Shown piece after piece: positions 11,831 through 22,572 of a DNA stretch of 64,000 nt. Below the pieces are notes generated by a model. That model ran no database searches. It was not told the DNA's origin and saw nothing but the letters and a program-made list of their open reading frames with translations. The stretch comes from Ramazzottius varieornatus (taxonomy: Eukaryota; Tardigrada; Eutardigrada; Parachela; Ramazzottiidae). The DNA is taken from contig BDGG01000017.1 of assembly GCA_001949185.1 (NCBI GenBank), positions 124,001-188,000 of the forward strand. Reading direction: 5' to 3'. A program made the position numbers and the translations under genes. How positions within the stretch are numbered: position 1 is the stretch's first letter; each line of letters begins with the position of its first letter.

Positions 11831-12805
11831 AGGTTTAGAACGAGCCGAGAGAATATTATTCAGGTCAGCTGGAATTTGTGCTTATCGTTTGCTCCTAAGA
11901 TTCAGGGTAGATCCGAGAACAGAGTAAGCACGTGAACAATCTTGACTGGGGAACTGGAGAATTAGGATTCAATTTAGCCTGATTGAGGAATGCTAATTTC
12001 AGGGTCGCGTCCTCGACTCAAGGATCCACCAAAGATTCTACCTGGTTCTACGATCCGCGAAGCACATGAACAATCTTCAGCTGCTGAAAACGATCAAAGA
12101 TCTGTCAGCAGGAAACCTCATTGCCTGTAAGAAACTTTCTGCTTTATTGCTTCTGCGGATTAATAAGGCCATCCATAATCCATCCGGTGTGTTGTCTGGT
12201 CACAGCTTTGAGTCCGCAGAAGGGAATAATTTTGATTGTTGGATATACTTAAATATTCACCATTGCTGCCTTGCCCTGTGATAAAGTGTAGGGTGCCGCC
12301 CGCCATTCCATTCGGTATCCATGTTTACGACAAACGGTCCTGTACAGCGTGTATCTGGCGCAGGCCCAGGGCGACTTGTGCCTTTGGTCACTGAGGCGTG
12401 CGGTTGCAACTAATCAATGGCAATCATCAATCGACCGAGACATCGTTACTGTTTCATGTCCATAAGCAACGCCGCATCTCCCCATCCATTTATTTTGTTT
12501 TACGAGGAATCTATAGGATGTAAATTAGGTGCTGTTTGGGCAGTTCGTCATTTCTGACTCATCCCCACGACGTGCTCCAGTTTTGGATGATACATTGAAG
12601 TAAGGGGGGCATGTTTATATTGGGCACGACTAAATCCATAGCGGTGGCGCATCATTCCAGAGATTATCCATCCTTTCAGATATATCTGTCTACATGTGGC
12701 TTTGATTCTGCTCTCTTCACGTAGCCTCCAGCTCGACACTGTGGCAATATCCTTGTTTCTTTACAGAGTGCTGATTGAGCGGAGCTTCACCACTTTGAGA
12801 GAGCT
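11831..12805. other. Spacer / 5' region of the phosphatase gene
   Basis: No coding region recognised. A good acceptor-like sequence (TTGTTTCTTTACAG, ending about 12766) lies 40 bases before the phosphatase ATG, so an untranslated 5' exon or a spliced leader site is possible. Confidence 0.4.
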
Positions 12806-15800
12806 ATGGAGGAGAGCAATGGACCTGATACAAGCCGTCAACATCTGGGACGCTTCCTGCGCAGTCTCAACGAGCTGAAGCCGCCATTGGAGGCCATTAG
12901 TGAGCTGGCTAAGCATGAGAAGGTGGACGGTCGAGGCTCCTGGACTGCTGCCGAATGTTCCAGCGAATTAATCTACTGGATCCAACTTTACCTGACTCAT
13001 CTGTGAGTGTCTCCTGCGGAATCTACCTCTGGGGGTTTCGTACCAACGATGTTTATTATTGTGCGCATAAGAAGGCGTGGTGTGCATGTGCATGTGTGTG
13101 TATCAGTATGACGTCACATCCGTCTGGCTAGTTGTGAGTTTATTTTGACGTCATGTGTTCAGGTGCATGATGAAGAGATTCTGACCAATCAGAATCATCG
13201 TGTTTTTCGATGTACTGTCGGGCGCGGAAATTAGCTGTCGTCTCCTCTTCAGCAAGCTACTCTTCATGTTTCCTCATGCAAAGCGGAGCATAGCCTGACT
13301 TGTCTTGCAAGCTCCACTTGATATGCAAATGGTGATGTTGAACATCTTTAATCAGTGGTCTTGTTCTTTGCAGCGGTTGTCCATTGGAGTACTGCATTCC
13401 CTGTGCACGCGCCATCGTCAACAATGTCTTAGACAGCCATGACTTTCATATGGCCGACTTTGAAGCTCCCTTACCACAGCTGGCTGCTATGGACAGTAAC
13501 GACACGGACGAAACCTGGAAACAGCTCAGCTCTCTGAATGGAACTAATGGTCACGACGAGAACGGAACGACGCTCAATGGCGAGAGCAACAACAAGGAAT
13601 CGGGCAACGGTGCAGGTGTGCCATTGCTTTGATGCTTGATTCATTTATTGACACACTCCTCTGAACACTTTGATGGCGCATTGCGTCATGGTGTTAATGG
13701 GTGCTGCCGTATGAAATCCTGACATAATGTGCGACTTCGTCTGGAGTGCGGGTTAATTCTGTTATGACGGCTTTTTTCAGTGATATCCGCCAAGAATCTG
13801 TACGGACATGCAGTTCAGAAGGCCAACGAGATGTTGACGCGGTGGAAGGAAGACTTGCCACACTTCGAGCCGATGGCGGCGCCTCATCGCGTTTCAGCCT
13901 ACGCCATCAAGAATAAGCGGCCGGGAATGGAGGATCGTCATGTCATAATTCCCGATTTGCGGGCGATCGTCGATCTCAAGGTGTGTTTTTTTTGCTGTAT
14001 TTTTTGCTCACTTTCTTGCTGACGTTGCAGGTCCACCTCTTGTGTAGATGCAGTGAAGTGTACTGGCCTGTGTGTTTATTTGCGTGATGGTTGCTTTTCT
14101 TTGTAGGGCATCAAGTCTCCAGTCAGCTTCTACGCCGTCTACGATGGCCATGCTGGCGCGGTGGCGGCTGCTTATGCCGCCGCACATTTGCATCATTCAC
14201 TGTGTGCTAGTCCCAACTACCCGGACCAGATGGAGAAAGCCCTAAAGGAAGCCTTTGTCGCCACGGACGAACAGTACGAAAAGAAGGGCAGCCGCGATGT
14301 ACGTTGTCTCACTTCCTGTTCCTTCGAAATAATTAGTTTGAATATTCTGGTGAAATAACGAATAAGAAACACGGACTTTAAAGTTCCAAAGAAAATAGTG
14401 TCGACATGACTTTTGGGAATTCTGAGAATCCTAAAAATTCAGGAATGATATTGAACAGTTTTCGAATTTGGTGAAAGGGGAAAATTGACAAAAAGGGGAC
14501 TCGACTAACAGACTCGACAGGATCGTTTTCTCAAGTGGCGCACGTTTCTCGTGTTGTTGGCTGATAGTGTGCGCCACTAGGAAAACAAGATGTCTTTTCC
14601 ACGTGGCGCACGCTTCTAGCCATTAAGACTGAAGACGTGCGCCAGTTGGGAAAACATTCTTGTCTAGTTTGTTTGCCGAGGTCCTAAATTTTAAAATGTA
14701 TGTGAATAATGTTCGGGAAGATTTCATCTAATCTTCCCATTGTTTCTTACAGAAGGACTACAGTGGGACGACGGCAGTGGTGTCGGTCGTCTACGAGGAG
14801 AAGCTGTACATTGCCTGGGTGGGCGACTCGGAAGCGGCCATCATCGTTAATCGCCATGCTGACAAGTTGGTTGAGCCACGTCACACGGCAGAAAACGAGG
14901 TATGAGGGTTGGGGTTGATGAGGTCTTTTCCACATCATTAGCCTCATTTAGAGTGTTGGTTGAAGCGTGATAAAGCAGGGGAGCATGTGCTCATTCATCG
15001 CTGCTTGCAGGTGGAAAGGAAACGGGTGCAGGACGACGGCGGAACTGTGATTTTCAACCAGGGAGGCTGGCGAGTGGGAGCTGTTCTCACCGTCACAAGA
15101 GCCATAGGTACGAAATTCAATTGGAATCTTAATTTGAAAAGAACTTGAAAAGGTCATTTTGACAAATTTCATCCTGACAAATTCCATCCGCCCGCACACT
15201 CGTGAGGCATGGTACATGCAGAGTTTGCTGTATGCAGGTGTGTGACAGATGAATCCAGCGACGGAAATTCGAAATAGGTGTCTTCGATCATTATTATAAT
15301 AGTTGTTCGTTCGTGGTAGGTGATAGTGGGTTCAAGCCCTTCGTTACGTCAAACCCTGACATCCGAACGATCAACTTGGATGGCTCAGAAGACTACCTAA
15401 TCTTGGCCTGTGATGGTTTGTGGGACGAACTGACTCCCGAAGACGCCATGAACACCACCAACCGGTTAGTATGAAGCACTAGTCCAAACTTATCCTCGTT
15501 TTGTTTTGAAAGTGCGGTTTCTTGATGTCGGAGAGTTCAGTGGAGAGAACGAGTGAAAACGCGAAGCTTTTCATCGGTGAAGAAACTAAACACAGTCCAT
15601 CTCGTGTACCTGCATACGAAAGTTCTGTGGAATGTGGACAACACTCTGTATGCAAGTGCGACTGAGACAAGGAATGGTCCGCGTGTGAGATGTCGGCTTT
15701 TGGGCTAATGGCGGGCTTGTTTCTCACAGGTTTCTTCTGCGCAACCCGACCAACCCTGACGACGTAGCGAAGGAACTGGCGGACAAAGCCAAGCGGTCAG

Positions 15801-18800
15801 GTTCGCTGGACAACATTTCAGTACTGGTGGTCTTCCTCCAGCCCGTCGAAGAGATTGTTGGCAAGCTGCAAGCCCAGCGAGACGAGCAGAGAGAGACGGT
15901 GACGCCACCGATGGCGGACAATGTCGATGACTTTGCTGACTTGGTCGACGTCAACACTAATGTTGACTTTGTGGTCGATTACGAGACGCAACATAACAAT
16001 CCTTTCGACACGACACCGCTGGACTCTAGCGTTCTGGGCGACTTTGGAACACCCAACGATCGCTCGGCCTCCGAAGTCGACTGGGACTTTGAGCGGGTAC
16101 CGGTCAACCAGTACCGCGAAGAGGAAAGTCAGGTGAGGATTTGGGAACGATTTTCCGAAGAATAAGTTCAAAAGTCCTTGATGACTTTGGCAGGCGTTGA
16201 ATTTTCTGGACGAAGCAATTGTGAGTCTTGATCAGCCATCGTCGCCTTCTTCGCACAAGCCCGCGAGCGTGACACCGACCGAAGATGTTCGCAGAGAGTT
16301 TTCGCGCGACGAGGAAGGACGACCCATTGTCATCACGCACGACGGGCAGGACGAGGAACAAACCAGCTTTCAGGGCGAACACCAGGTTGGGCTTGAGCCC
16401 CTTCTTTTCCTTGCAGGCCATCATCCGTCGCTTACATTGAACTTTGTAGCACTCGGAGCAACCGGATGACGTTCACGGTCGAAACGACGAGGAGGCTGGG
16501 AGGCCTGCGCAAGAGGAAAAAGTAGAAAAATCACTTGAGCAGGTATGATTGAACCATGAGGAAGGAATGTAATGAAAGGACCCAATAGCAGCTCCGTAAG
16601 CAGACTCGACAAGATTAGGCTTTTCAAGTGGCGCAAAGTTGTGGTGTTATTGGCCGAATGCGTGCGCCGCTTGGAAAAACCTCGACAAGATTGTTACCTC
16701 AGTGGCGGACGTTACCATTGTTGTTGGCCGAAGTTGTGCGCCACTTGAAAAAAGCGATCTTGAGCTTTCTTGCCCTGGTCTGAATTTTCACAAAAAATCA
16801 GAAACTGACATAGTCTTTCGGTTCTTTTTCCTCAATAGGATTACGCAGAATTTCAGCAAAGGTCCAGTTCGCAGAATGACCAGCTGCTGACCGACCAAGA
16901 CGCTTTCCCACATCAGAAGGACCAATCCAACCAGCAGAACCGAAACGATGATAGTTTCGACCAGCGTGTGACGGAGTTGCAGTCCACTGTCCAGTCCAAC
17001 GCAGTGTCGGTTGCCGAAAGCACGCTCCAACCTGACGACTTGACAACCAAGCTCAACGACTTGAAAGTTAGTGGGGAACCCAATAGTGGCAGCGCACCAT
17101 TGCCGTCGGGTAACACCACCGAACAGACCGACCAACCAGGTGATTTTGCTTAACTGCAAATTACATTTACCGGATGCAGTTCATAAGATTAAAGGAACGG
17201 CGTTCATTCCACAAGAGCTCAGCTAAATTTGTTTCTAAATATCGAGAATCGGAGCTCGGCATACAAAATGGACAAGTTTGTCGCAAGTGGTGCACATTCT
17301 CGGTGTCGTTGACTGAACGAGTGCGCCACTTGGAAGGCTATCCAATTGCGTTTATTTACATGCGTTCAAAGTATCTGAAATTCAAGCAAAAGATCTTGTG
17401 ATATGCTGGAACGAAAGCTAGGCTCTTCGGTTTACTATATTATTTGGGATGACATTGTTCTGTTCTCTAGGGACGAACATTGTGACAGGCGCCATCGTGG
17501 CCGCCGCTGCCGGTCTGGGTACCGCCGTCGGTTTCATCCAGTCGGCTCTCCACCTAACCTCAAGCTCCACATCGACGTCCAAGACGCCCACCAAGACCTC
17601 TTCCAACACATCCACCACGACCAAGAAGACTCCACAAAGCCCGGCTACACCCACATCAGCCTCATCCAAGCGTACTCCCTCCAGCTCGAGCAAGTCCACC
17701 ACGGCCACTTCCTCTACCACCACACCATCCAGTGCTTCCAGCCACAGCAAGCCACCATCATCGTTACTCTCCAGTGCTCGTAAAACACCCACCGGCACTA
17801 CCCCGCAAAAGACGCCATCGTCCACTGGAGGCAACATTGAAGTCCCACGGACTCCACCCAAGACGGTGGCTGAAAAGAAGCCGATCGCCACACCGCGAAC
17901 TGTACCCACTAGCACAACCAAGACTCCCAACAAGACAGCTTCTCCAGCTACCAGCACCAACAAGACACCAACTGAAGGTACGTCGGATGAGATTTGGACG
18001 AGAGAATTTCGGCAAGATCGTTTCCCCCAAGTGGCGCACACCTACGGACATTAGCACTTGTAGCGTGCGCCACTTGACGATACAGTATTACTAGTTTTCC
18101 GAAGTAGCGCAAGTATGCAGCAGATAAGTCTGTCGATGTGCTCCACTTTGTGGAGCCAAAGCTGCAGCGTTTTCCAGGTGACGTAGGCTTTCTGTCCACA
18201 ACATTGACGACACGCGCGACGTGGGAAAATGAGCTTCATGGAGTTTCTGTGCCGCATTGACAAATGATTGTGTCTCTTCAGGTTCACCTGTGGCGAAGAA
18301 GCCGATACCAGCAACACCACGAAGTAGCGCGGTGGCGGTTCACCCAGCCCGAACAGGGCCACCTCCAGCGAAGGCTAAAGCCAGTCCGCTGAGTGTCAGT
18401 CATAAGGAGTCGAAAGAAACGAGCGTTGGCCAGTCGAGCAGTAACGAGTCCAGCTCGGGTGCGATTGACACCAGCCCGGCCCAGAATGTAGCTGGTGGCA
18501 CCAAGTCAGCTGCTGCCGCCAAGAAACCCGCCAGCGGTACCGAAAGTACCACCAGCACCAAACGGGCGACACCTCCCAGTAAGTTATCGACTAGCACTGC
18601 TCCATCAGCCCCGAAGACGCCGAGAGCGGCTCCGGCAGTGGCGGCTTCCACGACTAGTGGAGCCAGCGCTCGGTCGGGGACGGCTGGTGCTACTTCCACT
18701 CGGACGACGACGGCGGGTACGACGCCGCGGACTGCTCGACCCACTCCGTCATCCACCAGCAAGCTGCCGCCTCCTCCTTCCGCTTCGGAAGGGACCAGGA

Positions 18801-19564
18801 AGGCCGCTGTGCCGACGACTCCTTCCGCTGGGGACACCATGAAGAAGCCGGCGATACCTGCCACACCGAGAAGCGCGGCTGGAGGGAAGAGCACCACTTC
18901 CAAGACTTCAACCACCACTTCCGGTAATGACAATGAAAAGTAATATAAAATTATTATTCGCGCATTCGAACATTCTTTTTACTTCGGACCTTCGAGTTTA
19001 AAATAGATCTGGAACCTTTTTTCGAGAAACGGGAACTAGAAAATAAAAATGGGAGATTGCCAAACAAAAACTTCACAGAAATGGCGCATGTTAACAGTCT
19101 TACCAGCTGGAAAAACCATCTTGCCAGGTTTGTCCGCCCAGGTGGCGCACAGTCTTAGTGTTATTGGTTGGTAGGAGGCGCCACTTGGGAAAGCGATCTT
19201 GTTGAGTTTGATTGTCGACATCCCAAATATTGTAGTTGGAAGTATTGTTAATCTTTGCACTTTACTACTGTTTGTAGGCTTGAATGGGACGGCTGAAAAA
19301 GCCAAGTCCGCCGTCAAGAAGCCAACAGCCAGTTCATCCAAGACCTCTTCAACGACGACCGCTGGCAAGGCCACAACTGTGAAGGCGGACAAGACGGAGA
19401 AGAAGGAGGAAAATGCCGTGGCGTCCACTGGAGATGGTAACTTCAATGGTCATCCCGAAAAGCAAGACAGCCAGCAGGAAGGCAGAATGGACAGTGCGCA
19501 TGTTGACACGAACCAGAGTCAAAATGTCGATAGTGACAAGAACCAAGAACTGCTGACGTTTTAG
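12806..19564 (+). CDS. PP2C-type Ser/Thr phosphatase (PPM1E/PPM1F, POPX/FEM-2 group) with long S/T/P-rich tail
   Basis: Metal-dependent protein phosphatase. Exons 12806-13002, 13374-13615, 13781-13980, 14107-14298, 14753-14899, 15011-15107, 15320-15464, 15730-16132, 16194-16385, 16450-16542, 16839-17139, 17471-17977, 18282-18923, 19278-19564, all in phase (1214 residues). Catalytic region is about residues 180-445: RPGMEDRH (E197/D198), FYAVYDGHAG (D226-G227), DYSGTTAVVSVVY, AWVGDSEAA, GGWRVGAVLTVTRAIGD, LILACDGLWDELT (D390) and SGSLDNISV (D434-N435), so the PP2C metal ligands are present. Human POPX proteins are much shorter (about 450-760 residues); the tail here adds some 770. It is acidic and Q/N-rich to about 735, has a hydrophobic stretch (IVTGAIVAAAAGLGTAVGFI, about 740-760), then dense [K/R]-x-TP motifs. 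Introns 4, 10, 11, 12 and 13 carry family H hairpins. The tail exons join in phase, but transcript evidence would be needed to exclude a fused neighbour. Confidence 0.88.
14507..14685. repeat. Family H paired hairpin in phosphatase intron
   Basis: One of the best copies: GACTCGACAGGATCG at the left end; CTCAAGTGGCGCACG paired with GTGCGCCACTAGG; then CACGTGGCGCACGC paired with GTGCGCCAGTTGGG; right end CTTGTCTAGTTTGTTTGCCGAGG. Confidence 0.8.
16588..16782. repeat. Family H paired hairpin in phosphatase intron
   Basis: CGACAAGATTAGGC, then TTCAAGTGGCGCAAAG opposite GTGCGCCGCTTGG, then CTCAGTGGCGGACG opposite GTGCGCCACTTG, closing with GCGATCTTGAGC. Confidence 0.75.
17250..17346. repeat. Single family H hairpin in phosphatase intron
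   Basis: CGGAGCTCGGCATACAAAATGGACAAG at the left, GCAAGTGGTGCACATTC facing GAGTGCGCCACTTGG. The right outer arm is missing. Confidence 0.65.
17995..18256. repeat. Family H repeat, multiple hairpins, in phosphatase intron
   Basis: CAAGATCGTTTCCCCCAAGTGGCGCAC opposite GCGTGCGCCACTTG, followed by two more diverged half-stems and the GAGTTTCTGTGCCG terminus. Confidence 0.7.
19070..19225. repeat. Family H repeat in last phosphatase intron
   Basis: GGTTTGTCCGCCCAGGTGGCGCAC facing GGCGCCACTTGGG, ending AAGCGATCTTGTTGAGTTTG. A diverged first unit precedes it (AATGGCGCATG). Confidence 0.65.
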
Positions 19565-20460
19565 AGATGGCAGGTAGAAAAGCTTGTGCTTTAGATCATT
19601 CTATGATTAATTTTTCTTTTCGCGTTGGGACGGAGGTTTCTTTTTATACACTGAGTGTCGCGAAGACCTTTTTCCTGCAGGCTTTCATTTTTATTGTTGC
19701 TGTTTCAGCGATCGCGGGCGCGTGTGTGGCTAGCTTCGTATCTATCACTCTTTTTTCTTCGCCTTTGTCATATACTATATTTTTACACCGTCTCGAGTAG
19801 TCTTCGTTTCTAAACATTAATTGACGTATTTTTCCTGTTTTTAGATTACTGTCACTGTTCGCGTCTCGTTTATGGGAGGCTTTGCGATGGTTGATATCGA
19901 GTAGATCTTGACGAATGTTCAAGCTGGTTTTTGTGTTGCGAGCCTCGGAAGCTGCTGTAGTTTTCGTCAAGCTTGATACTGTGTTTTCATAAAGGGTTCG
20001 AAAATCTACAGCAACGTATGTGAGTTGGGCAAACAATCTTGACAAGATTGTTTTCCAAGTGGCTCAAGCTTTCAGCGTTATTGGCTGGAGCGTTCGCCAC
20101 TTTGAAAGACGATCTTGTCCAGTTCCTTCGCTGAGCTCCCAGAACAGTCACAATTTCTTAAGGCTGCTACTACGGAAGCACGGCAAAAGGCAACCTGCTT
20201 ACATTCAAGGACGAAAGGAAACGGCTGACAATGGGCCTTTCAAAATGGTCAGCACGAGTTCTTCAATACGAATCGTGCGGAGCGCAGCTCCACTTCCTGG
20301 TTTTTTCCGTATACAACTTTCCCTCTTTATCCGTAGCACAATGCTTTCGATCGGCAACAACCTACTCAACTTCGCTTTCCGACGTTTTGAATTCTGACCA
20401 CCAAGACAAGCGCCTCATTCAATAAGGTTGAATACGTCCAGAATGACTGGACACACTGGC
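19565..20460. other. Spacer between phosphatase and spaetzle-like gene
   Basis: Probable 3'UTR, then spacer holding one family H hairpin at about 20020-20145 (TCCAAGTGGCTCAAGC facing GTTCGCCACTTTG, ending TCGCTGAGCTCCCA). No supported gene. Confidence 0.5.
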
Positions 20461-20466
20461 CCACAG

Positions 20467-20474
20467 TATATAAA
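20467..20474 (+). promoter_or_regulatory. TATA box of the spaetzle-like gene
   Basis: TATATAAA about 170 bases upstream of the ATG at 20647. A start site near 20500 would give a 5'UTR of some 150 bases. Inferred from sequence and position only. Confidence 0.5.
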
Positions 20475-20646
20475 TGCTACCCTTTCCACCATTTCTTCAT
20501 CGATTCCAGATAGTCTTTATTTTCACTTTTCCAGCCTTAGCACACTTCGCTACATAATTCTCGTTAGGCGAAGCTGGATCTTCTGCCACCAACAGCTCTA
20601 AATCTCCTTCCCTTGACTCGCTCGAATAGAACCTGGGGTCTTCAAG

Positions 20647-22255
20647 ATGGCCTTTTCTACAGGAGCATTTCTGGTGCTTGTATTTTTGCTGGTGGATCCG
20701 TCCCGGTGCCAGAAGAAGAATGAAACTAGAGCCAAGGAGTGCCAGAAGACTATGACCTTTGGGTGGGGCGATGCCGTCGACCGACGCTCCCGTTGTATCG
20801 TCGACCCCAGTGGCAAACCAATCAACCAGTAAGTCCCTCCGGCCAAACGACACCAGAGGATTTCCTTTTTGTCCAGAATTTCTGTTGGATTTCTGTTGAA
20901 CAGAATAATTTCTGTGGGACAGAATATTTGAAGTTCAATAACCGAAATCGAACGGCCGAAAAAAAGGTATACCGCAAATGGATTATTCCCCAGAACGTGA
21001 TTTCAAGTGGCGCACTTTTCTATTATGATTTCCCGAAAGAGTGCGTCACTTATGGAAACGACCTGGTCGAGTCTGTTTGCCGACGTTCCAGTTGGCTGTT
21101 CTTGTCTTCCCTTCTTCTCTAACATATGTGCACTTTTATGTAGTGTGGCCATGCGTTTACTATCATCGACGCTTTCTAGTGCCGGACGCTTCGTCAAGGT
21201 TCGCGCTCGGTCCGACAATGACCCTTCCATTCCGGCCTCCAACGTCACACTCCACCACAACCCGCACCCGAAGCTCCAGTCTCGAATGCTGGACTCCTCC
21301 ACCCAAGGTCCTTCAGCCACTCTCCAGTCTCTTCTCGACAACACTCGTCTCTACAACGGAGAACGAAGTAGCTTGTGGGCAGCTAGTGCCCGAAGCGAGC
21401 CCAGCTGTTCCCAGGCATGCGCCGCCCAGATCCTCCCCGACAGCTGCTGTCCAGTCCGCACCGAAGTAGCCTACCCGCAGTTCGGCCAGTCCGCCATCTC
21501 CGAACAGACCTTCACCATCATCCAGGACTTCCCGGACTTTGTTCAACCCGTCTTCAAACGCGTTTGCATGTAAGTTCTGTCAAGCCGGTCTAAGATCCAT
21601 ACAGCACAGATGGTCTTTCCAAGTGGCGCACATTTCCAGCCACCAAAACTCAAAGCGTGCGCCACTTTAATTACGATCTTGTCGATGTTTTCCAAGTGAC
21701 GCACGCTCTCGGCTGACAACACTGAAAATACGAGCCACTCGGGAAAACAGTGTGGTTGGGTTTATTCCGAGTTCTCAAATCAATAACACAAAAAAATTTC
21801 ATTTTTTTGTTGAACGAAGGATTCTCTTTCCCGTAGAACGACTCAGTGTAACATCATACGAGGCAACTGCAGCCAAAAGTACGTTCCTCACGCTGTGTTT
21901 TCCGCCCCCAACGGGAAGTTTGGCTCGCTGTTCGGACAAGACTATCTTTTGGTGGAAAGTAAGCCTATCGAAAGGAAATCACCTTTTTGTACCCCTTAGC
22001 TAACCTAGTGGCCACTGAACAGGAAGTGGACAGTTTGATAGTGACTTTTATTCTCTAGGTGGCTGTGAATGTACGCCTGCCATCACCGACTTCGGCACCA
22101 GCGCTACGCCACCTCCCGTTGAACAGATCACTCAGCCTCCGCCATTCCTGACGTCAACGGCTCCTCCAGCGCCTATTCCCAACTCTCCTTACCAATACCC
22201 AACGGTCGCCAGAGATCTTCAACAAGGCAACCGTAATTCTATCATTGCCCAATAA
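20647..22255 (+). CDS. Spaetzle-like secreted cystine-knot protein (Toll ligand family)
   Basis: Probable extracellular signalling ligand of the spaetzle/neurotrophin fold. Exons 20647-20828, 21144-21569 (or from 21180, same frame), 21837-21958, 22059-22255; about 308 residues. Residues 1-22 form a signal peptide (MAFSTGAFLVLVFLLVDPSRC). Mature-region cysteines follow the spaetzle layout: CCPVRTEVAYPQFG, then FVQPVFKRVC, QC, GNCSQKYVPHAV, then a terminal GCEC after YLLVESG; this matches the family pattern of CP...Y..P, V.I..C, C.QKY and F..C.C. No obvious dibasic (furin-type) site is seen immediately before the knot, though VRAR lies in exon 2. Unusually, a Pro-rich tail of about 60 residues (PPPVEQITQPPP) follows the knot. 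An AATAAA overlaps the stop codon; a better placed one is at 22377. It converges on CC2D1. Confidence 0.72.
20988..21095. repeat. Family H hairpin in first intron of spaetzle-like gene
   Basis: TTCAAGTGGCGCAC facing GAGTGCGTCACTTATGG, then GACCTGGTCGAGTCTGTTTGCCGA as the outer right arm. Confidence 0.7.
21608..21780. repeat. Family H paired hairpin in second intron of spaetzle-like gene
   Basis: TCCAAGTGGCGCACATTTCC facing GCGTGCGCCACTT, then TCCAAGTGACGCACGC facing GAGCCACTCGGG, ending TTATTCCGAGTTCTCAA. Confidence 0.75.
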
Positions 22256-22376
22256 ACTGCCTTTTTCTCTCTACTCGATCCACTTGTTGCATACTCAGTA
22301 TCAAACTCCGTGTGCATATATTTTACACGGTTTAAAACTCAGACTAATTCTGCGCAACACCACAATTTGAAAGCAG

Positions 22377-22382
22377 AATAAA
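22377..22382 (+). terminator. Candidate polyadenylation signal of spaetzle-like gene
   Basis: AATAAA 122 bases after the stop codon at 22255. The transcript end would lie some 190 bases before the CC2D1 stop codon on the other strand. Confidence 0.45.
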
Positions 22383-22572
22383 ACATTGAAACACACCATT
22401 CGTTTACGTAGGTGATAAAAAAACATGGAAGTGATTTCTGCGATTTGGAAATTAGTCGAAGAAGACGTTTACGACGGTCTTCACATCAATTACATCACAC
22501 TGAATAGCAGCAGAAATAAGCGAAAGACGAAACCATCCTTTCGTTCAAAAAAGGGAAGGGAAGGAATAGCCA

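Noticed and set aside
17418-18041. 207-codon open frame on the minus strand within the phosphatase tail, and similar long minus frames at 18400-18933
   Set aside because: They mirror the low-complexity Ser/Thr/Pro coding sequence on the other strand; the plus exons splice in phase and the minus frames lack any domain.
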